64,000 nucleotides of DNA, taken from the NCBI GenBank assembly GCA_040255675.1, contig JBDZVM010000008.1:51761-115760 (forward strand), read 5' to 3'. The notes beneath the pieces are model-generated. The model searched no databases. It worked only from the letters and a program-made list of their open reading frames with translations, and had not been told where the DNA came from. Positions within the stretch are counted from its first letter, which is position 1; every line of letters begins with the position of its first letter. The position numbers and the translations under genes are program-made. This document shows, one piece after another, positions 52,146-60,379 of the stretch. Source of the stretch: JBDZVM01 sp040255675 (GTDB taxonomy: Bacteria > Actinomycetota > Actinomycetes > Acidothermales > Acidothermaceae).

Positions 52146-53473
52146 TGTTCCAAACGACTTTGGACCACCGCGTCGGCGTTCTCCTCCGGCGCGTCAGCCG
52201 GAGCCGCCGCGACGCGAACGCGCGCCACCCGTCGTCCGTCGAGCTCTTCGACGGTGAGCCGATGCCCTTCGACGTCAACCGACTCGCCGAGCCGCGGCAG
52301 ATGGCCGAGCTGCGCCATGACGTAGCCCCCGACCGTCTCGTAAGGACCCTCAGGCAACGCGACGCCCGACTCGTCGGCGAAATCGTCGATGTTCAGTAAG
52401 CCGTCGACCACGATCTCACCGCCACGCAGCCGGCGCGATACCGCGGAATCGACGTCGTACTCGTCGCGGATGTCGCCGACCAGCTCCTCGACGAGGTCTT
52501 CGAGGGTGACGATTCCGGCGGTGCCGCCGTACTCGTCGACGACGATCGCCATGTGGTGGCGCTCGCGGCGCATCTCGGCGAGCGCGGCCAGAACGTTCTT
52601 GCCGTCTGGCAGCATCGGCACCCGCCGGGCGAGATCGCCGACCCGCACCGAGCGGTCGCCGTCCGTGTGCGCGCTGGCGAGGTCGCGAATGTGCACGAAG
52701 CCCACGACGTCGTCGTGGGAGCCCCGAACGACGGGATAACGCGAGTGCGGCCCCTCTTTGACCGACCGCCAGGCTTGGGCGACGGTCGTCGCCGCGTCGA
52801 GGAATTGCACCTCGGTGCGCGGCACGAGCACTTCGCGAAGGCGGCGATCACTGGCCGTGAAGACCTCGTCGATCAACCTTCGCTCGTCTCGGCCGAGCGC
52901 CTCGTGCGAGTTCACCAGGCCGCGCAATTCTTCTTCAGTGATCGACTCCCGAGTGACCCGGGGATCGGCGCCGAGCAGCCGCACGATCAGGTTGGTCGAC
53001 ACCGAAAGCAGCCAGATCACCGGGCGCACCAGGGTCGCGAATCGGTCGAGGCTCGGCGCGGTGAGCTGGGCAGCCGCCTCCGCCCGTTGCAGCGCGAGCC
53101 GCTTCGGCACCAATTCGCCGATCACCAGGGTGACGAACGAGATCGTCAGCGTGACGATCAGGAAGCCCACGACGTCAGCGAGCGTGCGGTTGGCGCCAAG
53201 GCCCCTCAGGCCGTCGGCGGTCGCTTTCGACAGCGTCACGGCGCCGTACGCCGACGACAGCAGCGACGTGAGCGTCACGCCGATCTGCACCGCCGCGAGA
53301 AAGCGGTTGGGGTCGTCGGTCAACCTGGCGACCGCCGCCCCACGGCGTCCCTTCGTCGCCAGGCCCTTCACCTGGCTTTCACGCAGCGAGACGAGGGCGA
53401 TTTCGGTGCCGACGAACAACGCCTCGATCAAGATCAGAATCAGGACGACGAGGACGTTCAAGCCCACGTTCAT
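52142..53473 (-). CDS. CNNM/CBS-domain membrane protein (HlyC/CorC family)
   Basis: 443 residues. An N-terminal DUF21/CNNM region with three to four helices (ALFVGTEIALVSLRESQV motif), two CBS domains (about 215-340; VPRTEVQFLDAATTVAQAW and RHHMAIVVDEYGGTAGIVTLEDLVEELVGDI), and a C-terminal CorC/HlyC transporter-associated domain. Such proteins are linked with Mg2+/Co2+ export or sensing. It is coupled to trpS by a four-base overlap. The 53474-53657 gap before icd shows no feature. Confidence 0.92.
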   Translation of the reverse strand: MNVGLNVLVVLILILIEALFVGTEIALVSLRESQVKGLATKGRRGAAVARLTDDPNRFLAAVQIGVTLTSLLSSAYGAVTLSKATADGLRGLGANRTLADVVGFLIVTLTISFVTLVIGELVPKRLALQRAEAAAQLTAPSLDRFATLVRPVIWLLSVSTNLIVRLLGADPRVTRESITEEELRGLVNSHEALGRDERRLIDEVFTASDRRLREVLVPRTEVQFLDAATTVAQAWRSVKEGPHSRYPVVRGSHDDVVGFVHIRDLASAHTDGDRSVRVGDLARRVPMLPDGKNVLAALAEMRRERHHMAIVVDEYGGTAGIVTLEDLVEELVGDIRDEYDVDSAVSRRLRGGEIVVDGLLNIDDFADESGVALPEGPYETVGGYVMAQLGHLPRLGESVDVEGHRLTVEELDGRRVARVRVAAAPADAPEENADAVVQSRLEQ

Positions 53474-53657
53474 CGGCTACCGCCCCTGGCGGGTGCCGTC
53501 GAGAGAGGCCGTGCCCTTGAGAAGGGACAAAAGATCACGTTTGGCTGGAGCACCGAAGGGGGCTGCGACGCCGGATAGCCGTCACCGTCCATGGCGATCA
53601 GGCTATCTGCTTTGCGTCGCGGACGCTGACACGCGGTGGGTCCGTGCCGCGACGGGG

Positions 53658-54872
53658 TCAGCCGACCTTGGCCCGCAGGTTTTCGTCGAGAGCGGCGAGG
53701 AATTCCTGCGTGGTAAGCCACTGCGTGTCGCCACCCGCGAGGAGCGCGAGGTCTTTCGTCATCTTGCCGCTCTCGACGGTCTCGACGCACACCGCCTCGA
53801 GCGTTTCGGCGAAGTGGACGACGTCGGGGGTGTTGTCGAGCTTGCCTCGGTGTTGCAGGGCGCGCGTCCAGGCGTAGATCGAGGCGATCGGGTTGGTCGA
53901 TGTCGGCTTGCCTTGCTGGTGTTGACGATAGTGCCGGGTCACGGTGCCGTGCGCCGCCTCGGCCTCGACGGTCTTGCCGTCGGGGCTCATGAGCACGGAG
54001 GTCATCAAGCCGAGGGAGCCGAAGCCCTGCGCGACCGTGTCGGATTGCACGTCGCCGTCGTAGTTCTTGGCGGCCCACACATAACCGCCCTCCCATTTGA
54101 GCGCGGCGGCGACCATGTCGTCGATGAGCCGGTGTTCGTACGTAAGACCCGCCGCCTCGAATTCGGCTTTGAACTCGGTTTCGAAAACTTCGGCGAATAA
54201 ATCCTTGAAGCGACCGTCGTAGGCCTTCAGGATCGTGTTTTTTGTCGACAGGTAAACGGGGTAACCGCGATTGAGCCCGTAACGAAACGACGCGCGAGCG
54301 AAATCGCGGATCGAGTCGTCGTAGTTGTACATGGCCATGGCGACACCGCCGCCGGCGAACTGCGCGACCTCGAACTCCAGCGGCTGGCCGCCGTCGGCGG
54401 GTGTGTAGCTCAAGGTCACGGTACCCGGCCCGGGCACCACGAAGTCGGTTGCTTTGTACTGGTCGCCGTGCGCGTGGCGGCCGATGACGATGGGTTTTGT
54501 CCAGCTCGGAACCAGTCGGGGAATATTCGAGATAATGATGGGCTCGCGGAAGATGACTCCGCCCAGGATGTTGCGGATCGTGCCGTTCGGCGACTTCCAC
54601 ATCTTCTTTAGGCCGAATTCTTTGACCCGCGCCTCGTCGGGCGTGATAGTGGCGCACTTGACGCCGACGCCGTGCTGCTTGATGGCGTGAGCGGCGTCGA
54701 TGGTGATCTGGTCGTCGGTCTCGTCGCGCTTTTCGATCCCGAGGTCGTAGTACAACAGGTCGACATCGAGGTGAGGCAAAATCAGCTGGTCTTTGATGAG
54801 CTGCCAAATGATGCGAGTCATCTCGTCGCCGTCGAGCTCGACGACCGGATTCGCGACTTTGATCTTCGCCAT
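53658..54872 (-). CDS. icd: Isocitrate dehydrogenase (NADP+)
   Basis: This oxidises isocitrate to 2-oxoglutarate with NADP+. 404 residues of the eukaryote-like homodimeric class. Substrate motifs are KSPNGTIRNILGG and FREPIIISNIPRLV; metal and cofactor segments are TVAQGFGSLGLMTSVLMSPDG and EAAHGTVTRHYRQHQQGKPTSTNPIASI. It follows mdh on the same strand at 33 bases, so two TCA-cycle enzymes are together. An overlapping 445-residue frame on the same strand is Arg-rich and was rejected. Confidence 0.96.
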   Translation of the reverse strand: MAKIKVANPVVELDGDEMTRIIWQLIKDQLILPHLDVDLLYYDLGIEKRDETDDQITIDAAHAIKQHGVGVKCATITPDEARVKEFGLKKMWKSPNGTIRNILGGVIFREPIIISNIPRLVPSWTKPIVIGRHAHGDQYKATDFVVPGPGTVTLSYTPADGGQPLEFEVAQFAGGGVAMAMYNYDDSIRDFARASFRYGLNRGYPVYLSTKNTILKAYDGRFKDLFAEVFETEFKAEFEAAGLTYEHRLIDDMVAAALKWEGGYVWAAKNYDGDVQSDTVAQGFGSLGLMTSVLMSPDGKTVEAEAAHGTVTRHYRQHQQGKPTSTNPIASIYAWTRALQHRGKLDNTPDVVHFAETLEAVCVETVESGKMTKDLALLAGGDTQWLTTQEFLAALDENLRAKVG

Positions 54873-54905
54873 CGTTGTCAGTTTCTCCCGTGCCGTAGGG
54901 AATAC

Positions 54906-55880
54906 TTAGAGATTACGGACGTCGGCTTGCTTCGCCCGCACCGCCTCAGCGGCCTCGTGAAGCGCCGCTCGCTCGGGGTCGGAAAGCGGCGTCTCGACGA
55001 CGCGCTTCACGCCGCCCGCGCCGATTTCGGCTTCGACGCCGAGATAAACACCGCTGATGCCGAACTCGCCGTCGACCCACGTGCACACCGGCATGACCGC
55101 GCCGGAGTCTTCGGCGACTGCCTTCGCCATACGCGCGGCCGCGGCCGACGGCGCGTAATAGGCCGACCCAGTCTTCAGCAACGCGACGATCTCGGCGCCG
55201 CCTTTACGAGTGCGGGTCACCAGTTCTTCGATCTTTTCCGCGCTGAGCAGGTCGGCGAGCGGACGGCGAGCGCCATCGGTTTGGACGCTGCATCGCGACG
55301 GCACCGGAACCATCGTGTCGCCATGTGAGCCGAGAGTGAGCGTGCTGACCGCCCCGACTGGCACGTTCAGTTCTTCGGCGACGAAGTAGGAAAACCTTGC
55401 GGTGTCGAGCATTCCGGCCTGCCCGACCACGCGGTTCTTCGGGAAGCCGGTGGCGAGTTGCGCCAACGCGGTCATCTCGTCGAGCGGGTTGCTCACCACG
55501 ATCACCACCGCGGACGGCGCGTGTTTCGCCACATTTTCAGCTACTCCACGCACGATCTTGGCGTTGGTTTCGATGAGGTCCATACGGCTCATGCCCGGCT
55601 TTCGCGGCAAGCCGGCGGTGACGATGACGATGCCGGCACCGGCGATCGCCTCGTAGCCCTGGCCGTCGAGGCCGGTGGTCTGGCCCACGACCAAGGTTTC
55701 GAAGCCCTCGACCGGCCGCGACTGGTTCATGTCGAGAGCCAGCCCCTCTGGCTTGCCCTCGACGATGTCGGTGAGCACGACTTTGTCGAAGATGTCGTAC
55801 TCGGCAAGCCGCATCGCGGTCGTGGAACCGTAGAACCCGGCTCCGATCACGGCGACTGTTCCCCGGCGTTGCTTGCTCAT
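54906..55880 (-). CDS. mdh: Malate dehydrogenase (LDH-like type)
   Basis: This converts malate and NAD+ to oxaloacetate. 324 residues from the ATG at 55880, with GGGAG 8 bases ahead. It has the LDH-like fold: nucleotide-binding VAVIGAGFYGSTTAMRLAE, substrate Arg loop in GLPRKPGMSRMDLIETN, VIVVSNPLDEM, and the catalytic His in LGSHGDTMVPVPS. A longer frame to 55916 is not needed. The DUF3017 gene lies next on the same strand. Confidence 0.95.
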   Translation of the reverse strand: MSKQRRGTVAVIGAGFYGSTTAMRLAEYDIFDKVVLTDIVEGKPEGLALDMNQSRPVEGFETLVVGQTTGLDGQGYEAIAGAGIVIVTAGLPRKPGMSRMDLIETNAKIVRGVAENVAKHAPSAVVIVVSNPLDEMTALAQLATGFPKNRVVGQAGMLDTARFSYFVAEELNVPVGAVSTLTLGSHGDTMVPVPSRCSVQTDGARRPLADLLSAEKIEELVTRTRKGGAEIVALLKTGSAYYAPSAAAARMAKAVAEDSGAVMPVCTWVDGEFGISGVYLGVEAEIGAGGVKRVVETPLSDPERAALHEAAEAVRAKQADVRNL

Positions 55881-56022
55881 CTCAAAACTCCCGACGGTCT
55901 CCACAAAACGCCACACAGTACGCCCGTCATGCTATTCGAGGCGACGACACGAGTCGACGGCGGGTGAGCCTACGTCGGATCGGACGCCGCCGGTATTGCC
56001 CGCGAGCGTGCGCTCAAGACGC

Positions 56023-56409
56023 TCAGCTGCTGGTCACGGCGGCCAGCACCATTAACGCCCCTCCGGTGATGCCCATGGTCAACACATCGGTGAAACGGCT
56101 TCGGACGACGAGCAACCCCGCCCTTCGGGCCGGAAGCACGAGACGCAACAGCGCGGCGCCGAGGACCGTGATGGAGATCGTGAGGCTGCCCCACCTGAAG
56201 TGGTGCAAGGCGATGATGACGAGCCCGAGGCCGACCCCGCAGATAACCAAACCGAGAGGGATTTCGCTCAGTGCGCGACTCCACGAGCGGTGCCCGGAAT
56301 GAGCCGGAGCCGCCGAGGCAGTTACTCGCTCCGCGCTGGCGGGGGCCGCGTCGTCGGGAATCCGCACGACGCTGAGCTCAGCGCTCGCGGCGACCGGCTG
56401 CGACTTCAT
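56023..56409 (-). CDS. DUF3017 family membrane protein
   Basis: 128 residues from the ATG at 56409, with a strong ribosome site (GGGAGG, 5 bases ahead). Three hydrophobic helices: IPLGLVICGVGLGLVIIAL, LTISITVLGAALLRLVLP and TDVLTMGITGGALMVLAAV, the DUF3017 layout, with an Ala-rich N-terminal tail. Between folD and mdh such genes are common in actinobacteria. The function is unknown. A GTG start at 56463 would add a PGIER-repeat tail but has no site of its own. Confidence 0.8.
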   Translation of the reverse strand: MKSQPVAASAELSVVRIPDDAAPASAERVTASAAPAHSGHRSWSRALSEIPLGLVICGVGLGLVIIALHHFRWGSLTISITVLGAALLRLVLPARRAGLLVVRSRFTDVLTMGITGGALMVLAAVTSS

Positions 56410-56416
56410 CGGTCCT

Positions 56417-56446
56417 CCCGGCCGTTCGATACCCGGCCGTTCGATA
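56417..56446. repeat. Two 15-bp tandem repeats ahead of the DUF3017 gene
   Basis: The unit CCCGGCCGTTCGATA occurs twice in direct tandem and lies in the probable leader of the DUF3017 gene, next to its ribosome site. If the GTG start were used, it would encode PGIER twice. Confidence 0.75.
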
Positions 56447-56587
56447 CCCGGGCGGTTGTTCACAAAATCTACCGGCTCGGTAAGGGCTAGCCAAAGAGCG
56501 TGTGTTTTGTGTCCGAGCGGGTAGAAGGGCTGCGCAATACGGACCTTCTCGAATCAGCCATATCGCGAGCAACACGCGGAGGCAGTT

Positions 56588-57205
56588 GTGGATGCGCCTT
56601 ACCTGAGCGTCGAGGACACTGGCGAGATCTTTTTACTGGAAGCCGAGGTCACCACGGTCGGCCGCGGAGACGGCATCGACGTGGCACTGACCGATCCCAC
56701 GGTCTCGCGGCTGCACGCGGAGCTTGTGCGGCGGGGGCCGTACTTGTACGTGAGTGACCTCGGCCTCTCGTCGAACGGCACGCGGGTCAACGGCAAACCC
56801 GTCGGGCGCCGGTTGTTGGCGGACGGCGACGTGATCGCCTTCGGCGGCGCGCGCTGCCGCGTCGGCGGACTAGAGCTCAAAGCCGCCGACGACCCGCCTA
56901 CCGAGCTGCGCCGCGGCACCGCCCCCGACCTCACCCGACGCGAATCTGAAGTGCTCACCTCCTTGTGCCGCCCCGCGCTCTCGCAAGAAGCGTTCGTCGC
57001 ACCAGCGACGGCCCGCGAGATCGCCGACGAACTCGTCGTCACCGAGGCTGCTGTCAAGCAGCACTTGCTTCGCCTGTACGCCAAGTTCCGCATTCCAGAA
57101 GGCGTCGGACGCCGGGCCAGGCTTGCCAACGAGGTCATCAGCGCGGGCGTCGTCAGGCCGTTGCCCGAAACGCGCGAACCCGGACCCATGCGACGCGCCG
57201 GCTAG
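56588..57205 (+). CDS. FHA-domain protein with C-terminal helix-turn-helix
   Basis: 205 residues from a GTG. The N-terminal FHA domain (about 1-95) has the phospho-Thr-binding motifs VTTVGRGDGIDVALTDPTVSRLHAELV and SSNGTRVNGKPV. The C-terminal part (TRRESEVLTSLCRPAL, ATAREIADELVVTEAAVKQHLLRLYAKFRI) is a LuxR/sigma-like helix-turn-helix. It should read the state of a Thr-phosphorylated partner and perhaps bind DNA. A Ser/Thr kinase is encoded at 23259-24461, though linkage is not shown. Confidence 0.88.
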   Translation: MDAPYLSVEDTGEIFLLEAEVTTVGRGDGIDVALTDPTVSRLHAELVRRGPYLYVSDLGLSSNGTRVNGKPVGRRLLADGDVIAFGGARCRVGGLELKAADDPPTELRRGTAPDLTRRESEVLTSLCRPALSQEAFVAPATAREIADELVVTEAAVKQHLLRLYAKFRIPEGVGRRARLANEVISAGVVRPLPETREPGPMRRAG

Positions 57206-57226
57206 GAGAAGCGAGCGCACAGCGCG

Positions 57227-58672
57227 CTATCGCGTGACGAGCCCGGGTTCGGCCGGCTTCGCTTCGAGCAGGTGGCGGGTGCTCTCGGCAGTCGATGCCG
57301 CCCACCGGCTCGTCGCGACGAATCCGACGGTTGCGATCGCGAGGCCGCCAGCGGTCATGAGAGCCCAGACCACGTGACTGGCCGAGGTGAATTGCGTGTC
57401 GAACGCGGCCGCGAGAATCGAGCCGCTGATCGCGACGCCCAAAGACATTCCTGTCTGCCGGCTGGTCGAGGCGATCGCGGCGGCCAGGCTGGCTTGCGCT
57501 CGCGGCATTCCGGACGTCGCCGAATTGCTGATCGACGCGTTGACAAGCCCTGAACCAATGCCCACGAACGCGTACGCGGTGAGCAACTCCACGAGCGAGG
57601 TGCTCGGCGTGACCTGGAGCAAGATGAGGCCGCCGACAGTGGTCGCCGTACCTGACAAGACGAGCGGCAGCCGGTTTCCGGTCGCGGCCAGGAGCCGCCC
57701 CGACAGCACCGAACTGAGCGCGGACGCTACTGCCATCGGCAGCGTCAACACGCCTGCGATAACGGCCGAATAGCCCCGGACATTTTGCAGGTACAGCGTA
57801 TTGACGAAAAGAAACATGCCGGAGCAACCCGACGCGACGACGGCCGTCGCGGTCGCGGAGGAAAACGGCACTGATTTGAAGAACCGCAAATCGATGAGCG
57901 GATGCCGCCGACGTGACTCCACGACGAGAAAGGCCACGAAGCTAAGACCGGCGACCGCGAAAAGAGCGATGGTGATCGTCGAGAGCCAGCCCCGCGCGGG
58001 CGCCTCGATGATCGCGTAAATCAGCGAGCCCAACATCACGATGATGAGCGCCTGACCGACCGGATCGAACTTTCGTGACCGTACCGGCGGCGTCGCGGGA
58101 ATGTACACACGGGTGAGGGCGAGCGCGGTCAGGCCGAGAGGCACGTTGACGAAGAAGATCGAACGCCACCCGGACGCGACGACCAAGGCACCTCCAACGA
58201 CTGGCCCGAGCGCCATGCCGATGCCCACGACCGAACCCCAGACGCCGATCGCCTTCGCCCGCTCTCCCGGGTCGCGGAAGACACTGACGATGATGCCGAG
58301 CGCGACCGGGTTCAGCATCGATCCGCCTACCGCCTGGAGCATGCGAAAGACGACCAAGAATCCCAGGTTGGGCGCGAGCCCGCACAACAGCGAGGCAAGA
58401 GTGAACAAAGCCAGGCCGCTGCGAAATACTCGCCTCCTTCCGAGCCGGTCGCCCAGCGAGCCCGAAAACATCAACAACATCGCGACCACGAGCGTGTAGG
58501 CGTCGACGGTCCACTGCAAGCCCGAGAGCGGAGCGTGCAGGTCTTCTCGTATCGACGGCAGCGCGATGTTGACGACTGTCGTGTCGAGGCTCACCATCAG
58601 CAGGCTCATGCAGCAAACGCTGAGCGTCATCCAACGGCGATCCTCGGCGCGCGCTGAGCTGCTCGAGTTCAC
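57227..58672 (-). CDS. DHA2-family drug/proton MFS exporter
   Basis: 481 residues with 14 membrane helices, started at the GTG at 58672 (a longer frame begins at 58708). Motif A (SGSLGDRLGRRRVF), the helix-1 motif LDTTVVNIALPSI, and motif C in helix 5 (GIGMALGPVVGGALV) place it in the EmrB/QacA group, which exports lipophilic cations or antibiotics with proton influx. The substrate is not known. It stands divergent from the FHA gene and 68 bases upstream of the folD stop. Confidence 0.9.
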   Translation of the reverse strand: MNSSSSARAEDRRWMTLSVCCMSLLMVSLDTTVVNIALPSIREDLHAPLSGLQWTVDAYTLVVAMLLMFSGSLGDRLGRRRVFRSGLALFTLASLLCGLAPNLGFLVVFRMLQAVGGSMLNPVALGIIVSVFRDPGERAKAIGVWGSVVGIGMALGPVVGGALVVASGWRSIFFVNVPLGLTALALTRVYIPATPPVRSRKFDPVGQALIIVMLGSLIYAIIEAPARGWLSTITIALFAVAGLSFVAFLVVESRRRHPLIDLRFFKSVPFSSATATAVVASGCSGMFLFVNTLYLQNVRGYSAVIAGVLTLPMAVASALSSVLSGRLLAATGNRLPLVLSGTATTVGGLILLQVTPSTSLVELLTAYAFVGIGSGLVNASISNSATSGMPRAQASLAAAIASTSRQTGMSLGVAISGSILAAAFDTQFTSASHVVWALMTAGGLAIATVGFVATSRWAASTAESTRHLLEAKPAEPGLVTR

Positions 58673-58740
58673 CAGATGATTCTGTTTACAGCCACGACCG
58701 GCAAACAATGTGCGTTAGGTCTCAGTTACGCGATCGTGAG

Positions 58741-59604
58741 CTAAGGGCGGCGCTCAGCCGCTTCGACCACGTTGGTCAGCAACATTGCGCGAGTCATCGG
58801 ACCTATGCCGCCCGGCATCGGGGCAAGCCAACCGGCGACGCCCCTGACCGCGGGATCGACGTCGCCGGTGTAACGGCCTTTAGCGTCGTCGCCGACGACG
58901 CGAGTAATGCCGACGTCGAGCACCGCCGCGCCCGGCTTCACCATGTCGGCGGTGATGAGGCCCGGGACGCCGGCCGCCGCGACGACGATGTCGGCGCGGC
59001 GGACAACCGCGCCGAGATCCTTCGTGCCCGTGTGACATGTCGTGACCGTGGCGTTTTCGCTTCGCCGAGTGAGCAGCAGCCCGAGGGGACGGCCGACTGT
59101 GACACCCCTGCCGACGATCACCACATCGGCGCCCGCGATCGGGACGTCGTATCGGCGTAGCAGTTCGACGCAGCCTCGCGGAGTGCACGGCAGCGGGCCT
59201 GGCTGCATCAAGACAAGGCGACCGAGGTTGCGCGGATGCAATCCGTCGGCGTCCTTGGCCGGATCCATGAGTTCGAGCACCGCGGATTCGTCGAGGCCTT
59301 TCGGCAACGGCAACTGCACGATGTAGCCGGTGCAGGCCGGATCGGCGTTCAGTTCACGCACGACCGCTTCGACGTCAGCCTGGCCGGCCGTGGCCGGCAA
59401 CTCGCGCGCGATGCTCGCTATGCCGACCTCAGCGCAGTCGCGATGCTTGCCGGCTACGTACGCGTGGCTGCCAGGGTCGTCGCCGACGAGGACCGTGCCG
59501 AGCCCGGGGGTGACGCCCCGCTCGCGCAGCTTCGCTACTCGCTGGGCCAAATTCGCGCGGATCGCCGCCGCCGTGGCCTTGCCGTCGAGGATCGTCGCCG
59601 TCAT
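58741..59604 (-). CDS. folD: Methylenetetrahydrofolate dehydrogenase / methenyltetrahydrofolate cyclohydrolase
   Basis: Bifunctional one-carbon enzyme giving 10-formyl-THF for purine and fMet synthesis. 287 residues from the ATG at 59604; the longer frame to 59664 is not typical. The active-site YVAGK (Tyr-x-x-x-Lys), GYIVQLPLPKGLDES and the dinucleotide site VVIVGRGVTVGRPLGLLLTRR are intact; the end is GGIGPMTRAMLLTNVVEAA. It supplies 10-formyl-THF to PurN and PurH, whose genes follow further along the same strand. Confidence 0.96.
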   Translation of the reverse strand: MTATILDGKATAAAIRANLAQRVAKLRERGVTPGLGTVLVGDDPGSHAYVAGKHRDCAEVGIASIARELPATAGQADVEAVVRELNADPACTGYIVQLPLPKGLDESAVLELMDPAKDADGLHPRNLGRLVLMQPGPLPCTPRGCVELLRRYDVPIAGADVVIVGRGVTVGRPLGLLLTRRSENATVTTCHTGTKDLGAVVRRADIVVAAAGVPGLITADMVKPGAAVLDVGITRVVGDDAKGRYTGDVDPAVRGVAGWLAPMPGGIGPMTRAMLLTNVVEAAERRP

Positions 59605-60058
59605 GGTCGCCAGTGTTTCATGGGGGTAGGGGCCGTGCCACGCAATACCCGAGGGCATGGTCACATCGATCGTGGCTGATCACATATGAAAATCGTTGAT
59701 ACACGGTCTGACGTAGACCCCGAATGCGCCGAATCGCCGATGGTCTACCATGACCGGCACAGCACCGACGTCGCGGCATGAGCTTTCGTCGGGGCCAAGA
59801 GGTTCAGGAGCGAAGCGGCATGCGGTTCTTGCTGGTCGGCACCGCCGACCACGGACAGCAGATCGTCGCGACACACGACGATCACTCCTCACGCGTGCGC
59901 TCCATAAAACGTGATATTCGACAAACGAGAAAGTCAGGGGCGGCCATTCGGCACTGCCGCCACTAACGCCAGCGGTGATTTTCCGCTGCCAAGCAAGCTC
60001 GTGCGGCTTCGCCGCTGCTGCGCAAACTCGAGCAGCGTCCACGCCGCCGTGAAAGCGT
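59605..60058. other. Intergenic stretch without a recognised gene
   Basis: Between the folD start and the hairpin there is no frame with family resemblance. Short frames at 59778-59966 (+) and 59680-60042 (-) lack plausible coding content. The 59605-59700 part probably carries the folD promoter. Confidence 0.5.
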
Positions 60059-60100
60059 CGCGTCGCGACACCCGGAAGGGCGACCGGGTGTCGCGACGCG
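60059..60100. terminator. Perfect 17-bp hairpin, terminator-like
   Basis: Arms 60059-60075 and 60084-60100 are exact reverse complements with an 8-base loop. It lies just after the stop of the small membrane-protein remnant on the minus strand and 280 bases beyond the purH stop; it would end transcription coming from the purN-purH side. Confidence 0.65.
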
Positions 60101-60102
60101 CG

Positions 60103-60332
60103 TCATATCGGATATCGGCCCCGCGCCGCGCTTCGCCCGTGAGATCGTCTCGCCAGCGCCCACACCACGCTGGCCGCGAGCAGGCTGAGGCCCACGGTGA
60201 GCCAAGGCCACGGATTCCATTCTTGGGCGCACTCCGACTCGCCGTGGATCGACCGGCACACATCACCGGGACCGTCGCGATTGAGCCACGCGACGTAGAA
60301 CGTCGGCAGCGAAAGGCGTGACTATCAGCCAT
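60103..60332 (-). pseudogene. Small two-cysteine membrane protein, probably frameshifted
   Basis: An open frame from 60321 to the TGA at 60103-60105 encodes LSLPTFYVAWLNRDGPGDVCRS, then a second Cys (GESECAQEW), a PWPWL turn and a helix (LTVGLSLLAASVVWALARR). It reads like a real small membrane protein but has no start codon before its Val at GDV. In the next frame, an ATG at 60332 reads MADSHA and would join smoothly if one base were added near 60315. Either a one-base deletion or a sequencing error has broken it. The function is unknown. Confidence 0.45.
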
Positions 60333-60379
60333 CAGGTCGGCCGTTCGCGCGGCGCGCGTTTCGTCGTCCGTACTGATAT

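Noticed and set aside
53470..54807. 445-residue frame on the minus strand over icd
   Set aside because: It is rich in Arg and His and lies within the isocitrate dehydrogenase gene in another frame; a by-product of high G+C.
59680..60042. 120-residue minus-strand frame after folD
   Set aside because: Basic, Cys/Arg-rich composition without any motif; typical of non-coding G+C-rich DNA.
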